Origin: Azadirachta indica
Lineage: Eukaryota; Streptophyta; Magnoliopsida; Sapindales; Meliaceae
DNA: 64,000 nucleotides
Assembly: GCA_022749755.1 (NCBI GenBank)
Contig: CM040444.1
Location: 18,831,274-18,895,273 of the forward strand
Direction of reading: 5' to 3'
Made by a program: the position numbers and the translations under genes. Each line of letters opens with the position of its first letter. Positions within the stretch are counted from its first letter, which is position 1. This document shows, piece by piece, positions 24,226 through 35,286 of the stretch. The notes under the pieces are model-generated. The model ran no database searches. It had not been told where the DNA came from and saw only the letters and a program-made list of their open reading frames with translations.

Positions 24226-24832
24226 AATGACGGTTCAAAATTATGTCATGGCAGAAATGGTCTTACAAGGTTATATATACATTTCAAATTTTACGTTAAA
24301 AACTTAACAGAGAATATTTATAGAAACCCCTCATTCTTTGTTCTCTGTTTTGTCTTCTTTTTACACATGTCCATTTCTAGCATTACCTGACTGAATCCTT
24401 AACTGTTGGGGTCACGAATGAACATGACTCCTTTTGTTTGCCGCAGAGAAGCCAAATGTTGTATTTGTTTTGTTGAATAAGGGAAGAAAACTGCATACTA
24501 CACACTTAATGGGATTTTATTGGATTGGAGAAAAAATAATGTTAGTCCTTCAAACTTAGCATGGGAAGACTACTAGACTTGGTGAGGATACAATTATTGG
24601 AGCCCTTGTTACAGGTGAGTTCTATATCCATCCGGTTTTTATGAATTCAAAGAATTCTGCTTGACAAATCTTATGCATTATATGATTGAAACTGTAGAAC
24701 TTTGAATGAACCTTGAAATTGACTCTCTTAAATAGGTTTAATTATTTTTTTTAGAAAAATGTTTCTGGTTTTCTTTCTTAGTTTTTACCACATTGTTATG
24801 CCTTTTAATTCCTTTTTTCTCCTGCTATTTTA

Positions 24833-24885
24833 AATGGGTATTGGGTTGTATTTGAGGATATTGACAAAGCAGCATACTCGAACCA
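24833..24885 (+). pseudogene. possible midasin (MDN1) Walker-B exon fragment
   Basis: NGYWVVFEDIDKAA matches the Walker-B segment of the AAA+ ribosome-biogenesis ATPase midasin (typically NG(Y/F)W(V/I)VFEDIDKAP). Only about 14 residues can be assigned, so the match is short. The exon-like segment at about 24455-24620 (bounded by CGCAG and GTGAGT) could not be identified. Confidence 0.45.
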
Positions 24886-25089
24886 GCTTCCAATTTCATA
24901 CTATTCTCGCATCGCACTTGCTTTTTGATTTCATGAACCAACGTACTGAAGAGAGGTACGGATTTCTCTAAATTTATCACCGCCTGACGGTAAGTAAAAA
25001 ATATTTAAGAATGCTTCAAGCCATGTAAGTGGAAAATAGTTTGGATATTTTAGTCTTTTCATAGAAATCAGATAATCAACTAATGTTTT

Positions 25090-25217
25090 AAAAGAGGTAC
25101 GGATTTCTCTAAATTTATCATCGAAAAGTATGGGTTTTCTAAAACCTCGTGAAAGGTTCGTGTTAATTTCCCATAAAACTTACGTTCGTGTTAATTTCCC
25201 ATGAAACTTATGTAGTG
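25090..25217. repeat. right terminal inverted repeat with doubled end
   Basis: The terminal motif GTTCGTGTTAATTTCCCAT is present twice in tandem (about 25157 and 25184; 28-bp spacing). The inner part (GAGGTACGGATTTCTCTAAA) also recurs as a direct repeat at 24954, 141 bp upstream. The doubling resembles the extra arm piece at 3166-3215 and may reflect nested or repeated insertion of the same family. Confidence 0.7.
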
Positions 25218-25368
25218 GACAGCGGTTTGCTGAACAAAATTACTTAATTACTCTTACAGTGTTAATTGAATGTTAAAGTCACCGACCCTGATTCCCTTGA
25301 AAAAATTAATGCCCAAGATCAGTCAACGGTACAAAAGGTTGCATTATTTTAATTCTCTCGAAAGCATC

Positions 25369-25374
25369 CACGTG
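25369..25374. promoter_or_regulatory. G-box (CACGTG) upstream of the dehydrogenase gene
   Basis: A perfect CACGTG lies about 140 bp before the chosen start codon at 25512. G-boxes bind plant bZIP/bHLH factors. No clear TATA box was seen between it and the start. Confidence 0.4.
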
Positions 25375-25511
25375 ATGTGAGTAATCGACAGCTCACTTCT
25401 GTTTTCTTTTTTTAATTTTTCAATTTGATAGCAGGGATTTCAGGGAAAACACCTATTTCATTTTCGATTTGTTTCTTCATCTCTGAAGCTGAAATCTCTC
25501 TGCTTGTTTCA

Positions 25512-26440
25512 ATGGAAACTCCTTATCCAGCCCCCATCTCTCCTTCCAAAACCCGCGTCGGCTGGATTGGCATCGGCCTCATGGGCTCTCCCATGGCTTC
25601 CCGCTTGCTCGCCGCTGGCTATTCCCTAACCGTCTACGCTCGCAACCCTTCAAAAGCCGTCCATCTTCAATCCCAAGGTGCTCTCCTCGCCAACTCGCCT
25701 CGCGAACTAGCTCAATCCTGCGACGTCGTTTTCACTATCATTGGCGGTCCCCCCGATGTCCGCTCCGTCGTTCTCGGCCCTGACGGCATTCTCTCCGGCT
25801 TAAACCCCGGCGGAGTCACTGTTGACATGACCACTAGTCAGTCTAGTCTCGCTCGAGAAATATTCGAAGCCGCCCGCAGTAAAGGTTGTTGGTCTGTCGA
25901 CGCTCCAGTTTCCGGAGCCGACGTCGGCGCCCGAGAAGGTAAACTTGCAATACTCGCCGGCGGCGACAGCGACGTTGTTGAGTGGCTATCGCCGTTGTTT
26001 AAAATCATGGGAAAACATACGTATATGGGAGAAGCAGGGTGCGGCCAAACCTGCAAAATAGGGAATCAAATAGTGGGTAGTGCGAACTTGACCGGAATGA
26101 GCGAAGCTTTCACGTTTGCTGAGCGGGCAGGGCTGGATCTTAAGAAGCTTCTGGCGGCGATGATAGGCGGGGCGGCTGAGAGTAAAATAATGCAGTTATT
26201 TGGGGAGAAGATGATAGAGAGAGACTTCAGGCCTGGAGGATTTGCAGAGTATTTGGTGAAGGATTTTGGAATTGGCTTGAGCGTTGTGGAGGAGGAAGAA
26301 AAAGTGAGAGAGCGGCGGCGCTGCCGGGGGCTGCGCTTTGCAAGCAGTTGTTTACTGGGATGATTGGCAACGGAGACGGAAAGCTAGGGCTTCATGGTGT
26401 CATCACCGTTACAGAAAGAATTAATGGCATTAGCAAGTAA
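25512..26440 (+). CDS. 3-hydroxyisobutyrate dehydrogenase-like (beta-hydroxyacid dehydrogenase), frameshifted near the C-terminus
   Basis: An intronless gene for an NAD(P)-dependent beta-hydroxyacid dehydrogenase, the family of plant 3-hydroxyisobutyrate dehydrogenase-like and glyoxylate/succinic semialdehyde reductases. The Rossmann motif GWIGIGLMGSPM is at residues 17-28, the substrate-binding DAPVSGADVGAREGK starts at residue 130, and the catalytic lysine is K182 in GQTCKIGNQ. Length about 309 residues, normal for the family. An upstream in-frame ATG (25425) would add 29 residues without family similarity, so METPYPAP at 25512 is preferred. At 26300-26312 (AAAGTGAGAGAGCGG) the frame slips: the original frame stops at 26361, while the +1-shifted frame carries the expected ending (LPGAALCKQLF ... 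GKLGLHGVITV ... NGISK, stop 26438-26440). Either a recent pseudogene with an altered tail or an assembly error. It is GC-richer than its surroundings. Confidence 0.88.
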
Positions 26441-27129
26441 GAGGTAATTAATAATTAATTCATTAATTTTGGTATTAGGGTTTTTAATTAGTAGTTTTAA
26501 TAATTTTTTTAATCCCTGAAATCCGAAATTAATTGTGCCTTGTCTAATTTTCTTTCTAATGTTCTGGAGAGTTTATGACAGGTGGCATTTAAAATATTTT
26601 AAAACTGAAATTTTTTTATTTATAATTTTCTGAATAAAGCAGTAAAACTCGTCGTTTTAATAAATTAACCACTCTAACCCTCTTTTTATTACCACCTTGG
26701 ATGTCTAAATATTTCATTTCAATTTTTTAACTACAGAGCAAGTTACACAATTTTGCACAGAGGTGGGGTAGTACGCAAATGTAGAGATGTAAATCGGCTG
26801 GGCCGACCCGGCCTAAATTTTCTCAGCCCAATCATGCGCTCATGCTAGGCTGACTTAAACATGCACATTAATCATGTCATTCTCGAAGCAAAAATTATAA
26901 GTCCAACACGGCACATTAGGCCTAGACTATTCGTGCCGTTATGGGCCTATATGTCGTGCTTAATTAGACCAGTCCAAAATAGTAAAATATGATTAATTAA
27001 AATAATTATCAAATATTGTACTACGTTATTCACTATTTTTTTACATTTATAATTATGATTATATTGTTGTAAATCAAGTGTTGCAATATAAAAATATTTA
27101 AACTACAATGATTTTATGTAATTGAAGAT
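26441..27129. other. intergenic DNA downstream of the dehydrogenase gene
   Basis: The first 300 bp would include the 3' UTR; no definite poly(A) signal was chosen. At 26785-26990 a GGCTGGGCCGACCCGGCC-type patch followed by GGGCCTATATGTCGTGC is a GC-rich dispersed repeat of the kind often found at hAT-type MITEs, but no paired terminus was found. Confidence 0.45.
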
Positions 27130-27139
27130 TAAAATAAAA

Positions 27140-29830
27140 GCATTTAGGGGTATAAGTGTAAGTTTTCTATAAACTTAGAAAATTTTTGCAATTTTCATTT
27201 TGTAAAGAAAATCCTTTACAACCTGTATTTATAGGTAGAATGAAAGGGGGGTAAAAAAGATTTAGGTATAGTGGAATTCTTGACACATATCGGTGGAAGG
27301 TCATTTACGACACTCCCCTTGGATTCCATCAATTTCTATTACATTTATAAGAAAAATACAATTTTTAGAAGAAGTAATCTTGAATGTGTTAAACGTTATC
27401 TCATTAAAATCCTTATCAATAAAATCTAGTGGCATAAAATCTAGTTGAAGGAGAAATGAGTATAACATTCATTTGGCTAATATACTGCTCAAAATTCTTC
27501 TTTTAAAAGACATGCTCCCTTTGATAAGGATCTCCCCCTCAATACAATTTATATGCCAATATTGTTTACTAACTCTTCAAAAATAGATATATACAATGCT
27601 TTTGTGAATAGATCAACAAAAATTTTCATTAGAGCATATCTATTTTAACATTAATTTCTTGGTTTTGCTAGAGCTCATTAGTGTAGAAGAACTTCGATAA
27701 GATATGCTTCATTTGGTCACCTTTAATATATCGTTTTCTAACTTGTGCAATTCAAGTAACATTTTCTTCATATATTATTGTTAGAACATTTATAACATAA
27801 GATAGGTTGCATGTACTCTGCACGTGATGGATGACATATCGTAAGAATATGCATTCCTTGCTTGTTTCATGTAAGACCAAAATCTCATAATGATTAGATG
27901 AGGTACTAACAAGAGTCTGCTTTATGGATCGTTATAGGATCCCTCTGTTATTATATCTGAGGACATAACCTACTTATGACCAAGCTTTATAAGGATCAAA
28001 AAAGTAACCGACATTTGCATAACCAATAAGCGCTAAATTCTTTGTTAGTTTATTAGAATAAAACAATTCGAAATTTATTGTTCCACAAAGGTCATGAAGA
28101 ATATGTTTGACGTCATTCTAATGCTAGTGAGTGCATGTAGAACTAAATTTGGCTAACAAATTCATAGAAAATGTTATATTCAATCTAATATATTGTGCTA
28201 GATATAATGAAGCGTTAATTGCATTAACATACGGTACTTCTGAACAAAGTATCTTTCATCATCCTTTTTGCAGTGAAATAAATTCTCTTTAAGATCAAGA
28301 GATCAGACAACTATAGGTATACTTAACAGATAAACTTTATCCATATTAAATCTTTAAAACCTTTTCAATATAGACAAATTAATAGATTAACATTCCGTTA
28401 GATTTGTGCTCAATCTATAGTCCAAGATAATGTTTAGTTTTTTTTATAAATCTTTCATCTCAAATTTTTTCTTTAGGTATTCAACAACTTTTAAGAGTTC
28501 TTCAGGAGCTCTAATTAAATTCATGTCATCAACATATACTACTTCAATGATGAACTTTGTTTTCTATACAAATATGCATATAGAATTTTAGTATATCTTT
28601 CTTTAATCAAATATTCACATAAGTGATTATGTTGCATATGCCCAAATTGTTTCAAGCCATATAAAGATTGTTGTAGCTTAATTGAGCACAAACTAACAAT
28701 CCTTTGATGTGAATGCTTAAGGCATTTTGAATACTTCAGGGATATTCATATTAATATTAGTATCGAGGGACCATTATAAATAAGCTATCACAACATCTAT
28801 AAAAAGTATATCAAGTTTCTATAAGACTATCAATGTTATCAAAAATGAAAATGTAATTGCATCCATTATAGGAGAAAATGCTTTATGAACATTAATTTCA
28901 AGTGTTTGAAAGAAATCTAGAGTGATAAGTCACGCTTTATATCTCTTGATCTTATTACATTCATTACTATTTCTTAAAAATAACTATTTATATCCAATGG
29001 GTTTAACATCTTTAGGTTTATGTACTAAAGGTCTAGATACTTCACATTTGGCAAGAAAAGCCAATTCTGCTTGAATTGCTTCTTTGCATTAAGGCCCATC
29101 ATGTCTCTGTTTACATTCATTTACAATTTTTTGACTGTAATCATCTCTTATAATTTCAGTAGCTACTATAAATGAAAATATATTGTCAATAATTATTTTA
29201 TTACGATTTCACATAACTTGAATATACATAATTTGCATACTTTTCTTTGTTTCAAGATGTTTGTGCCATTTAGGTGCTAATGCTTCTTAAGGAGTTTCTG
29301 TTGCTTTAGGGACATTTATTGCTTCTGGGACATGTGCCTCTTGTAAGATTATTAACTTTTTAGTATCTAATGATTTAGAAGCCATGATTACACCATTGCT
29401 TAAGCATTCTTTTCAATAGGATCTTGATTTTCCAATCATCTTTTCAATGAAACAGTATCTTTTGAATCAATTATTCTACCACTTTTTTTGGCGTGTAAGA
29501 AATGATTCATTTGCTACCTTTTGATCAAATTGTTCTTAAGGAACAATCACCCAGGCTACTGTATTGGCAGCTAGTAAATATGATTTGTCACTAGTAAAGT
29601 ATCAGTACTAAATATATCTGGCAATTAATCTACAATTTGTTGAAGTTACAGTATTTTTCACACTTCATTCACATTGATTAGTGTGAGGATCAATATGAGC
29701 TATTATAAATATTTTCTAAGAAAAATGGGCAAGGAGGTCCAAAGAAAGATTAGAGAGCTCAAGCAATGGTGTATGCTTATTAGGCAAGAAGCAAAAGATT
29801 TTGTAACACCTTATAAGTGATACAAATTCT
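27140..29830 (-). mobile_element. Ty1/Copia retrotransposon remnant, 5'-truncated
   Basis: On the minus strand, from high to low coordinates: an integrase-RT linker (KKSGRIIDSKD near 29465, family KRGRPIGSKD), reverse transcriptase with LKQFGHMQHN and the catalytic YVDD (28525-28536), RNase H (EENVT...IAQVRKRYIKGDQMKHI and EINV..., about 27570-27790), a polypurine tract AGGGGGAGA (27531-27540) and a 3' LTR with TATAAATA (27226-27233). Stops and frame breaks are numerous. Gag, protease, integrase core and the 5' LTR are missing. Confidence 0.85.
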
Positions 29831-30169
29831 ATTTACCTATACATGTATATTCTATGTTAGTAGCTAGATATGTTAATTAATTTTTTTTTAAATTTTGGTT
29901 ATAGGCTTTAAAAGTGTTTTATAAGTATTATAAGATTAATATAGTATAAGTATGAGTTTAATTAATAAGACTTAAAATGCAAGTTTAACATTAAGTACCA
30001 AGCTTTTAGGAAGAGAAAAGAGTATGAAAATCCAATTATCTAACCAATTTTAAAGAGTCCATGTCAATGACCTAAACCCAATTTTAAGGATTCCATTACA
30101 TGGATTCTTCCAAAGCTTAGGCATGTTGGCGGGTGTAGTAGGTGAGAATGGTAGTTAAAGAAAAAAATG

Positions 30170-30258
30170 GATGGTTGAGCTTTGGTTAAATGTTAGGTAT
30201 AACAATCAAATCAATGGCCTATGATGATTAACTTCAACTATAGATATCCCTCTTTAGT
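30170..30258 (+). repeat. repeat R, left copy (LTR-like)
   Basis: The segment around AGGTATAACAATCAAATCA and TGATTAACTTCAACTATA recurs at 47465-47558 in the same orientation. It contains a TATA-like ACTATAGATATCCC (right copy ACTATAAATATCCC). The left copy stops exactly where LTR A1 begins (30259), so the Gypsy cluster lies between two copies of R. The DNA at 29830-30170 has no other recognisable content. Confidence 0.7.
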
Positions 30259-31091
30259 TGATGAAAATGAAGTTTCACAACCACGCAAACAAGAGGAGAA
30301 ACTTACACATAAGGCTGGAGGCCTTCATTGGTAGGATCTATATGATCCGTTAAGTGTGTCGAGTAGACTAATTATAAGAGTTAGAGTCAATGCATTGTAA
30401 ATTACCTTAAATAGACTAATTAAAAAGATGTAGGATTCAAATGCAGTTTAAGAAACACGACGTGAAGAATTAGGTTCAGTGAATATCATTCAAGCGATCG
30501 GAGTTCAAAAAGACTAATATGAAAATGTTCGAAAATTATAGTCCGTTTGTATAATTTTTAAGAATTTTAAAATGATATAATTCTTACATCATACACGTAT
30601 TATGTCATTGCTTACATCAAAATACGTACGACATCATTGCTTATGTCATATACATATGATGTCATTGTTTACATTTTTATGTTTGAAATTTGTAGTTTTA
30701 AAAGTCATAAAGTTTGTATTTATTTTGTCAAATTATTAAGTAGGATTGTTGGCCTAACTTTTGACATTGTCCCTTTATATTTGCCTATAAAAATGCTTTC
30801 ATTTTTGAAATGAAACAAGTAATTTAAGTATTGAGTTATTCTTTACAAGTTCTTATTTTTGAATTCTTCAAGTTTAATTTCCTGCTGCGTTCAAAATAAT
30901 CAAAATTATCACCTAAATTCTTAAATATTTTTTAAAGATTCTTGGTGTGGCGTTTGAGCAATCGTAGTCTTGGTTTATATTTAAATAGGTATCGGATCAA
31001 GATTCAGTAAACTTGCATTTTGGAGAAATCTTAGGGTTCGTTATTGCATTTAGTGTTGGGTTTCGTCATGTTATTTGTAAAGTTTGTATTA
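30259..31091 (+). mobile_element. Gypsy LTR A1 with adjoining primer-binding site
   Basis: LTR family A has the ends TGATACAAAC...GTTTGTATCA (A1 slightly decayed: TGATGAAAAT ... GTTTGTATTA). A TATA-like CCTATAAAAATGC lies at about 30784. A perfect primer-binding site TGGTATCAGAGC (31094-31105, complementary to initiator tRNA-Met) follows, so A1 is in the position of a 5' LTR. Downstream there is only a short leader (to about 31240), then an inverted copy. Confidence 0.85.
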
Positions 31092-31425
31092 TTTGGTATC
31101 AGAGCTTTGGTTATAAGACAAGTTTAAGTTATCACATTATATCTTTATTATTCCTTTACTTTTTTAATTAGAATTCTAAAAAAAAAATATAAAAAAAAAA
31201 TTGTGGCCAAATTTTTCCTTGATTAGTCCAAATTTGAATTTTGTGTTTTACTTCTTTCAAATTATTTTGACACAAAATTTAAATTTAGATTAGTCAAGGA
31301 GAAATTTGGTTACAATATTTTATTTTTATATTTTTTTTCAGAATTCTAATTGAAGAGGTAAAGGAACAATAAAGATGTAAAAGGATAACTTAAACTTACT
31401 TTGAAACCAAAGTTCTGATTCCAAA

Positions 31426-32265
31426 TGATACAAACCTCTCCAATAACATAACGAAATTCAACACCAAGTATAGTAACGAACTCTAAGATTTCTCAAAAAT
31501 GCAAGTTTATTGAGTCTTGACCCAATACCTATCTAAATATGAATCAAGACTATGATTGCTCAAACACCACACCACACCAAGAATTCTTAAGAAGCACTTA
31601 AAAATTTAAGTGATAAGTTTGGTTATTTTCAACGCCACAAGAAATTAAACTTGAAGAGTTCAAGAAGAAGAACCTGTAAGGAATAACTCAACATTGAAAT
31701 TACTTGTTTCATTTAAAAAATGAAAGCCTTTTTATAGATAAATACAAAGAGAAAATGTCAAAAGTTAGGCCAACAATCCTACTGAACAATTTGATAAACT
31801 AAATACAAATTTTATAATTTTTAAAACTACAAAAATTTCAAACATAAAATTGTAAGCAATAACGTCATATGTATATGACATAAATAATGGCGTCATATAT
31901 ATTTTGATGTAAGCAATGACATCATACGTGTATGATGTAAGAATTATATCATTTTAAAATTCTTAAAAATTACACAAATGGACTATATTTTTCGGACATT
32001 TTCATATTAATTTTCTTAAACTTCGATTGCTTGAATGATGTTCACCGAGTTTAATTCTTCACGTCGTGTTTTTCAAATTGCATTTGAATCTCACATCTTT
32101 TTAATTAGTCTATTTAAGTTAATTTACAATTCTTTGGCTCTAGCTCTTGTAATCGGTCCACTCAGCACGCTTAATAGATCATATAGATGCTGCAATTGAA
32201 TGTCTTCAGTCTTATATGTGAGTTTCTCCCTTTTTTTGTGTGGTTGTGCAACTTTGTTTGTATCA
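31426..32265 (-). mobile_element. Gypsy LTR A2 (minus strand)
   Basis: 840 bp, with ends TGATACAAAC at 32265 and GTTTGTATCA at 31426 on the minus strand. A primer-binding-site-like TGGAATCAGAAC follows at 31423-31412. On its upstream side a FEDKSF/LRTNPFK-like pol tail and a purine stretch (32270-32300) are those of an internal 3' end, so A2 also serves as the 3' LTR of the gag-pro remnant at 32300-33725. Confidence 0.85.
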
Positions 32266-32299
32266 TTCTTTCTCATTTGAAAGGATTTGTCCTCAAATT

Positions 32300-33725
32300 G
32301 TTACTTGCGCAATAACTTTATTGTACACAAAAAGGCCTCTTTATACATAAGTACTATAAGGGGCTATTAAAAGTAAAGCTCTTTTGATCTCATTTTTTTA
32401 TGCAATCAAATTGTATTTTTCCTCTCTCTCACACATCAATGTTGCAACTCTCTAATTTTTCCTCTCACTGTCTTTCACATTTTTGCCTCTCTCATTTTCT
32501 TTTCTCTTTTTACTTGCTTTTTGAATCTTTAATTGGTCTTCGAAAACTTGTTTTGGAGTCAATGGTACAAGTGATATAGGTTATTTTTTGATGGTAAAAG
32601 AATATCTATTAGTGAAACTGTCATGTGTGACTCGTCGATCGTACTGCCAAGGTTTACCGAATAAGATATAACATGTTTGCATAGGTATTATGTCGCAAAG
32701 TATCTCATCCTTATACTTGCCAATGGAAAATGCCACTAACACTTGTTTTGTTACTTTGATTTCTTTATAATTGTTTAGCCATTGAAGCCGATACGGTCGT
32801 GGATGTTTTATGGTAGGTAACGACAATTTCTCCACTAATTCGGTGCTGGCCACGTTGGTGCAACTTCCTCCATCAATTATAACACTACAAACTTTGTTGT
32901 TGACTGAACACTGAGTATGAAATAAGTTCTCTTGCTGATCATTTTCTTCTCCTTTAACCTAAGCGCTAAGAGCTCGTTTTGCATTAATAATTCTCTTTCC
33001 GCGGCATATTGCCCTTCGTAGGTGTCTTCAAGAAGTGACATATCTTTTATTTCGTCTTCTTCTTCTTCTTCTAACTCAATCTCTCCTTGAGCATTGATTA
33101 CCATTACCCTTTTATTTGGGCATTTGCTAGCTATATGACCCCTGCCTTGACATTAAAAACACTCAATGTCACAATTTCTAGAAGCGGTGGATTCAATGTT
33201 ACCTTTTTTTTTTTGCGGTGCAACTTGTTTGGCATCCTTAGAGGCTTTGGACTTAAGCTTTATTAATGGAAATTCCTTCTGTTTAATGGTTGATCTTTAT
33301 GAGTTTGTAGCAGTCGTGGTTACTCTTCTCTTAGCAATGTTTCTTTGCTTTAATTGTTGCTCAACTTTGATGGCTTGGTATACCATACTATCAACTCTGC
33401 ATAATGTTGCATCTCTACCACGTCTACGATTGCATAATTTAAACCCTGTAAGAGCCTAGCCATGGTAGCTTCTCTATCTTCCTCTACATTTGCTTGGATC
33501 ATATCAACCTCAATTTCTTTGTAGTATTCATCTGCACTTTTGGATCCTTGAGTTAAACGCTGCAATTTATTGAACAACTCCCGATGGTAGTAGCTTGGAA
33601 TGAAATGTCTTCTTATTATTGTCTTCATCTCGTCCGACGTCTCAATGAGATGTTCTTGATTTTTTCTCTTATTTTTGCATGAAAACCATTCATTTTCTGG
33701 TATCAGAGGTAAAATTGTCATTTAG
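32300..33725 (-). pseudogene. Ty3/Gypsy gag-protease remnant
   Basis: Reading the minus strand from 33725: retrotransposon gag (ETSDEMKTIIRRHFIPSYYH ... LQRLTQGSKSADEYYKE, 33350-33721), a CCHC knuckle remnant (CF.CQGRGHIASKCP near 33130-33170), an acidic spacer (QGEIELEEEEEDEIKDM) and the aspartic-protease region (ILFGKPWQYDRRVTHDSFTN, 32581-32853). Reverse transcriptase, RNase H and integrase are missing: after a lysine-rich spacer (32300-32570) the sequence jumps to the element's 3' end and LTR A2. Several stops interrupt it. Confidence 0.87.
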
Positions 33726-34310
33726 GAAAAGACAAAGAGGGAACTCAAGCGAAAATACTTATCGGCAAGATATTTTCTTGAACTTTCACAATTTTAAGGA
33801 AAAAGATCTGTCTGTGGAAGAATATATGCTGAATTTGATCACCTTATATTGAATTATGACATTGTTGAGTAGAAAGAATAAATAATAGCTCATTATTTAG
33901 GAGGATTGAGACCAAAAAATTAGAAATATAATGCAACTGCAACCTTATTGGAGCTACAATGATGTGTGTAGACTAGCTTTAAAGGTGAAAGAGAAGCATG
34001 AGGGAGTGGCACTCGTTTTTTAGCTCGTGACATCACTTCCAATCATGGGAATACCTCTATTTCGAAAAAATACTTATAATGTGAAATTAGTAACTAAGAT
34101 TCCTGCCAAGAATGACGTGAGAACTAGCTCTAAATAGCAACCAAGCATGAATTTTCGACGATGCTTCAAATGTCAAGGTGTTGGGCATATTACTTCTGAA
34201 TGTCCTAATAACAAAATTATCACACTTGTTGAAGAAGATGTTGATTAAGAAATTAAGGGAGGTTCACAATTTGATTATTAAGTTTCAAAAGATGTAGAAG
34301 AAAATGATAA
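33726..34310 (+). pseudogene. Ty3/Gypsy gag C-terminal remnant (plus strand)
   Basis: On the plus strand, beginning exactly where the minus-strand gag ends: the gag core (LGGLRPKN ... about 33890-33960), then a zinc knuckle CFKCQGVGHITSECPNNK (about 34155-34210) and an acidic tail. Stops interrupt it. It converges on the minus-strand LTR B at 34325. Confidence 0.8.
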
Positions 34311-34324
34311 TTGATACTGGAAAA

Positions 34325-35093
34325 TAGAGGTTTGTGTGGGGATTTGTGTTTTTTATTAAATAAAGGTTGAAATAAGCTCTCCTCCTAAGGTTCACAACAA
34401 AAGAGATATATAAAAACACCACCCTAAGTTGCTGCCAAAGGTTGTAGAAGTGAAAAGAATACTCACCACTCTATGGAAATTTTCTGCAAGAGATACAAAG
34501 TATAGAATACCAAAATTTTATTTAACTCAACTTAAAACAAGTTTATTTTAATATTATATTCTTGAAGGGCCTTTATATAGGCTTTTACAAATTCAAAAAA
34601 TGTCAAAGGTTAAGTCAACAATCATTAGAAATTTCAATTATTAGGCCAACAGCCACTGGCTAACATTGACAACTTAATACAAATATTTAAAACTCTTTGA
34701 AAATAAACCAAAACAGCTAAAATACTTTGAATTATAAATCACCAAATCCTTCTATCATTTAGAAATTAAACAAAATACATTGAATTTAAGGTAAAAAAAA
34801 TCTTTAAAATGCGTGCATTTAGATTCTGCCTTAAAAATGAATATATTGTGAAGAAGTTGTTATAACTTTCTTTAAAAAACTCCAAATGCTATACCGTAAA
34901 ATTTTATACAAAGTTTATTTCTTTAACTTTCCAATGGTACTAAGCACTTTTTGAAATATTCTATCAATAAATGCAGATTAAATTTCAAAATTACCTCTCT
35001 AATCGTGTTTTCACAATTAGTAAATTAGACTAATAATTTTAAACTTATTGGCACTTAAGTTCTACTCTTGATGTTCGGACACTCCTATGTGCC
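34325..35093 (-). mobile_element. Gypsy LTR B, minus copy
   Basis: An inverted, diverged copy of 35287-36039: shared TGTCC(A/G)A(A/G)CATCAAGAG near the start, the TATA-like CCTATATAAAGGC (near 34575), and the end AAACCTC(T)ATTTT followed by a primer-binding-site-like CAGTATCAA. About 769 bp. Confidence 0.8.
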
Positions 35094-35286
35094 TATATCT
35101 TGCCATTTGGATCACTTGCATATAATTCCTTCTTGACTTCAAAAGATGAAAAGGGAAATCAAGCGAAAATACTTACTAGTAAGAGGGAACTAAAGAAGTG
35201 CCTCATGGTTTACCTCTAATTCGAGGAATTGAACATCAAATTAATTTTATACACTTGAGGTCGAGTCTTTTTTAACTAGGGGAGAT
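35094..35286 (+). pseudogene. Gypsy pol sliver and polypurine tract
   Basis: VPHGLPLIRGIEHQINFI (35196-35250), the region just before reverse transcriptase, is fused directly to a HLRSSLF tail and a purine tract CTAGGGGAGAT that abuts LTR B (35287). Nearly all of pol has been deleted between them. Confidence 0.75.

Larger units (their letters stand above)
21176..25200. mobile_element. candidate Pack-MULE carrying host gene fragments
   Basis: The left end (21176-21250; ...TTTAGAAAACCTATATTTAG then ATGATAAATTTG) and the reverse complement of the right end (25172-25090; ...TTTTAGAAAACCCATACTTTT then CGATGATAAATTTA) align over about 75-80 bp and belong to the same terminal family as the foldback elements at 16208 and 18973. 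Possible TSD ATAAAATTT (21167-21175) against ATAAAACTT (25173-25181), 8/9. Inside are intron-bearing fragments of a callose synthase gene and a beta-galactosidase gene, a likely midasin fragment, unidentified exon-like pieces, a CACTA-type end and an LTR. No transposase was seen. This is the hallmark of a non-autonomous Mutator-like element that captured gene pieces. The limits are inferred. Confidence 0.6.
30259..32265. repeat. 2-kb palindrome of two converging Gypsy LTR-leader units
   Basis: LTR A1, its primer-binding site and leader (plus strand) are mirrored by LTR A2, its primer-binding site and leader (minus strand). The centre is at about 31260 with a loop of roughly 30 bases; ATTAGAATTCT at 31167 pairs with AGAATTCTAAT at 31340. 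The arms are about 980 bp. The two units point toward each other and have no coding region between them. Confidence 0.85.

Noticed and set aside
25425..25511. 29-residue N-terminal extension of the dehydrogenase from an upstream ATG
   Set aside because: In frame, but without similarity to the family and without convincing targeting-peptide composition; the METPYPAP start fits related proteins.
25838..26056. 72-codon minus-strand frame within the dehydrogenase gene
   Set aside because: Shadow of the GC-rich coding strand; no independent evidence.
30575..30675. Possible CRISPR-like spaced repeats
   Set aside because: The repeats are a degenerate tandem enhancer-like motif inside a plant LTR; no constant spacer length and no cas genes.
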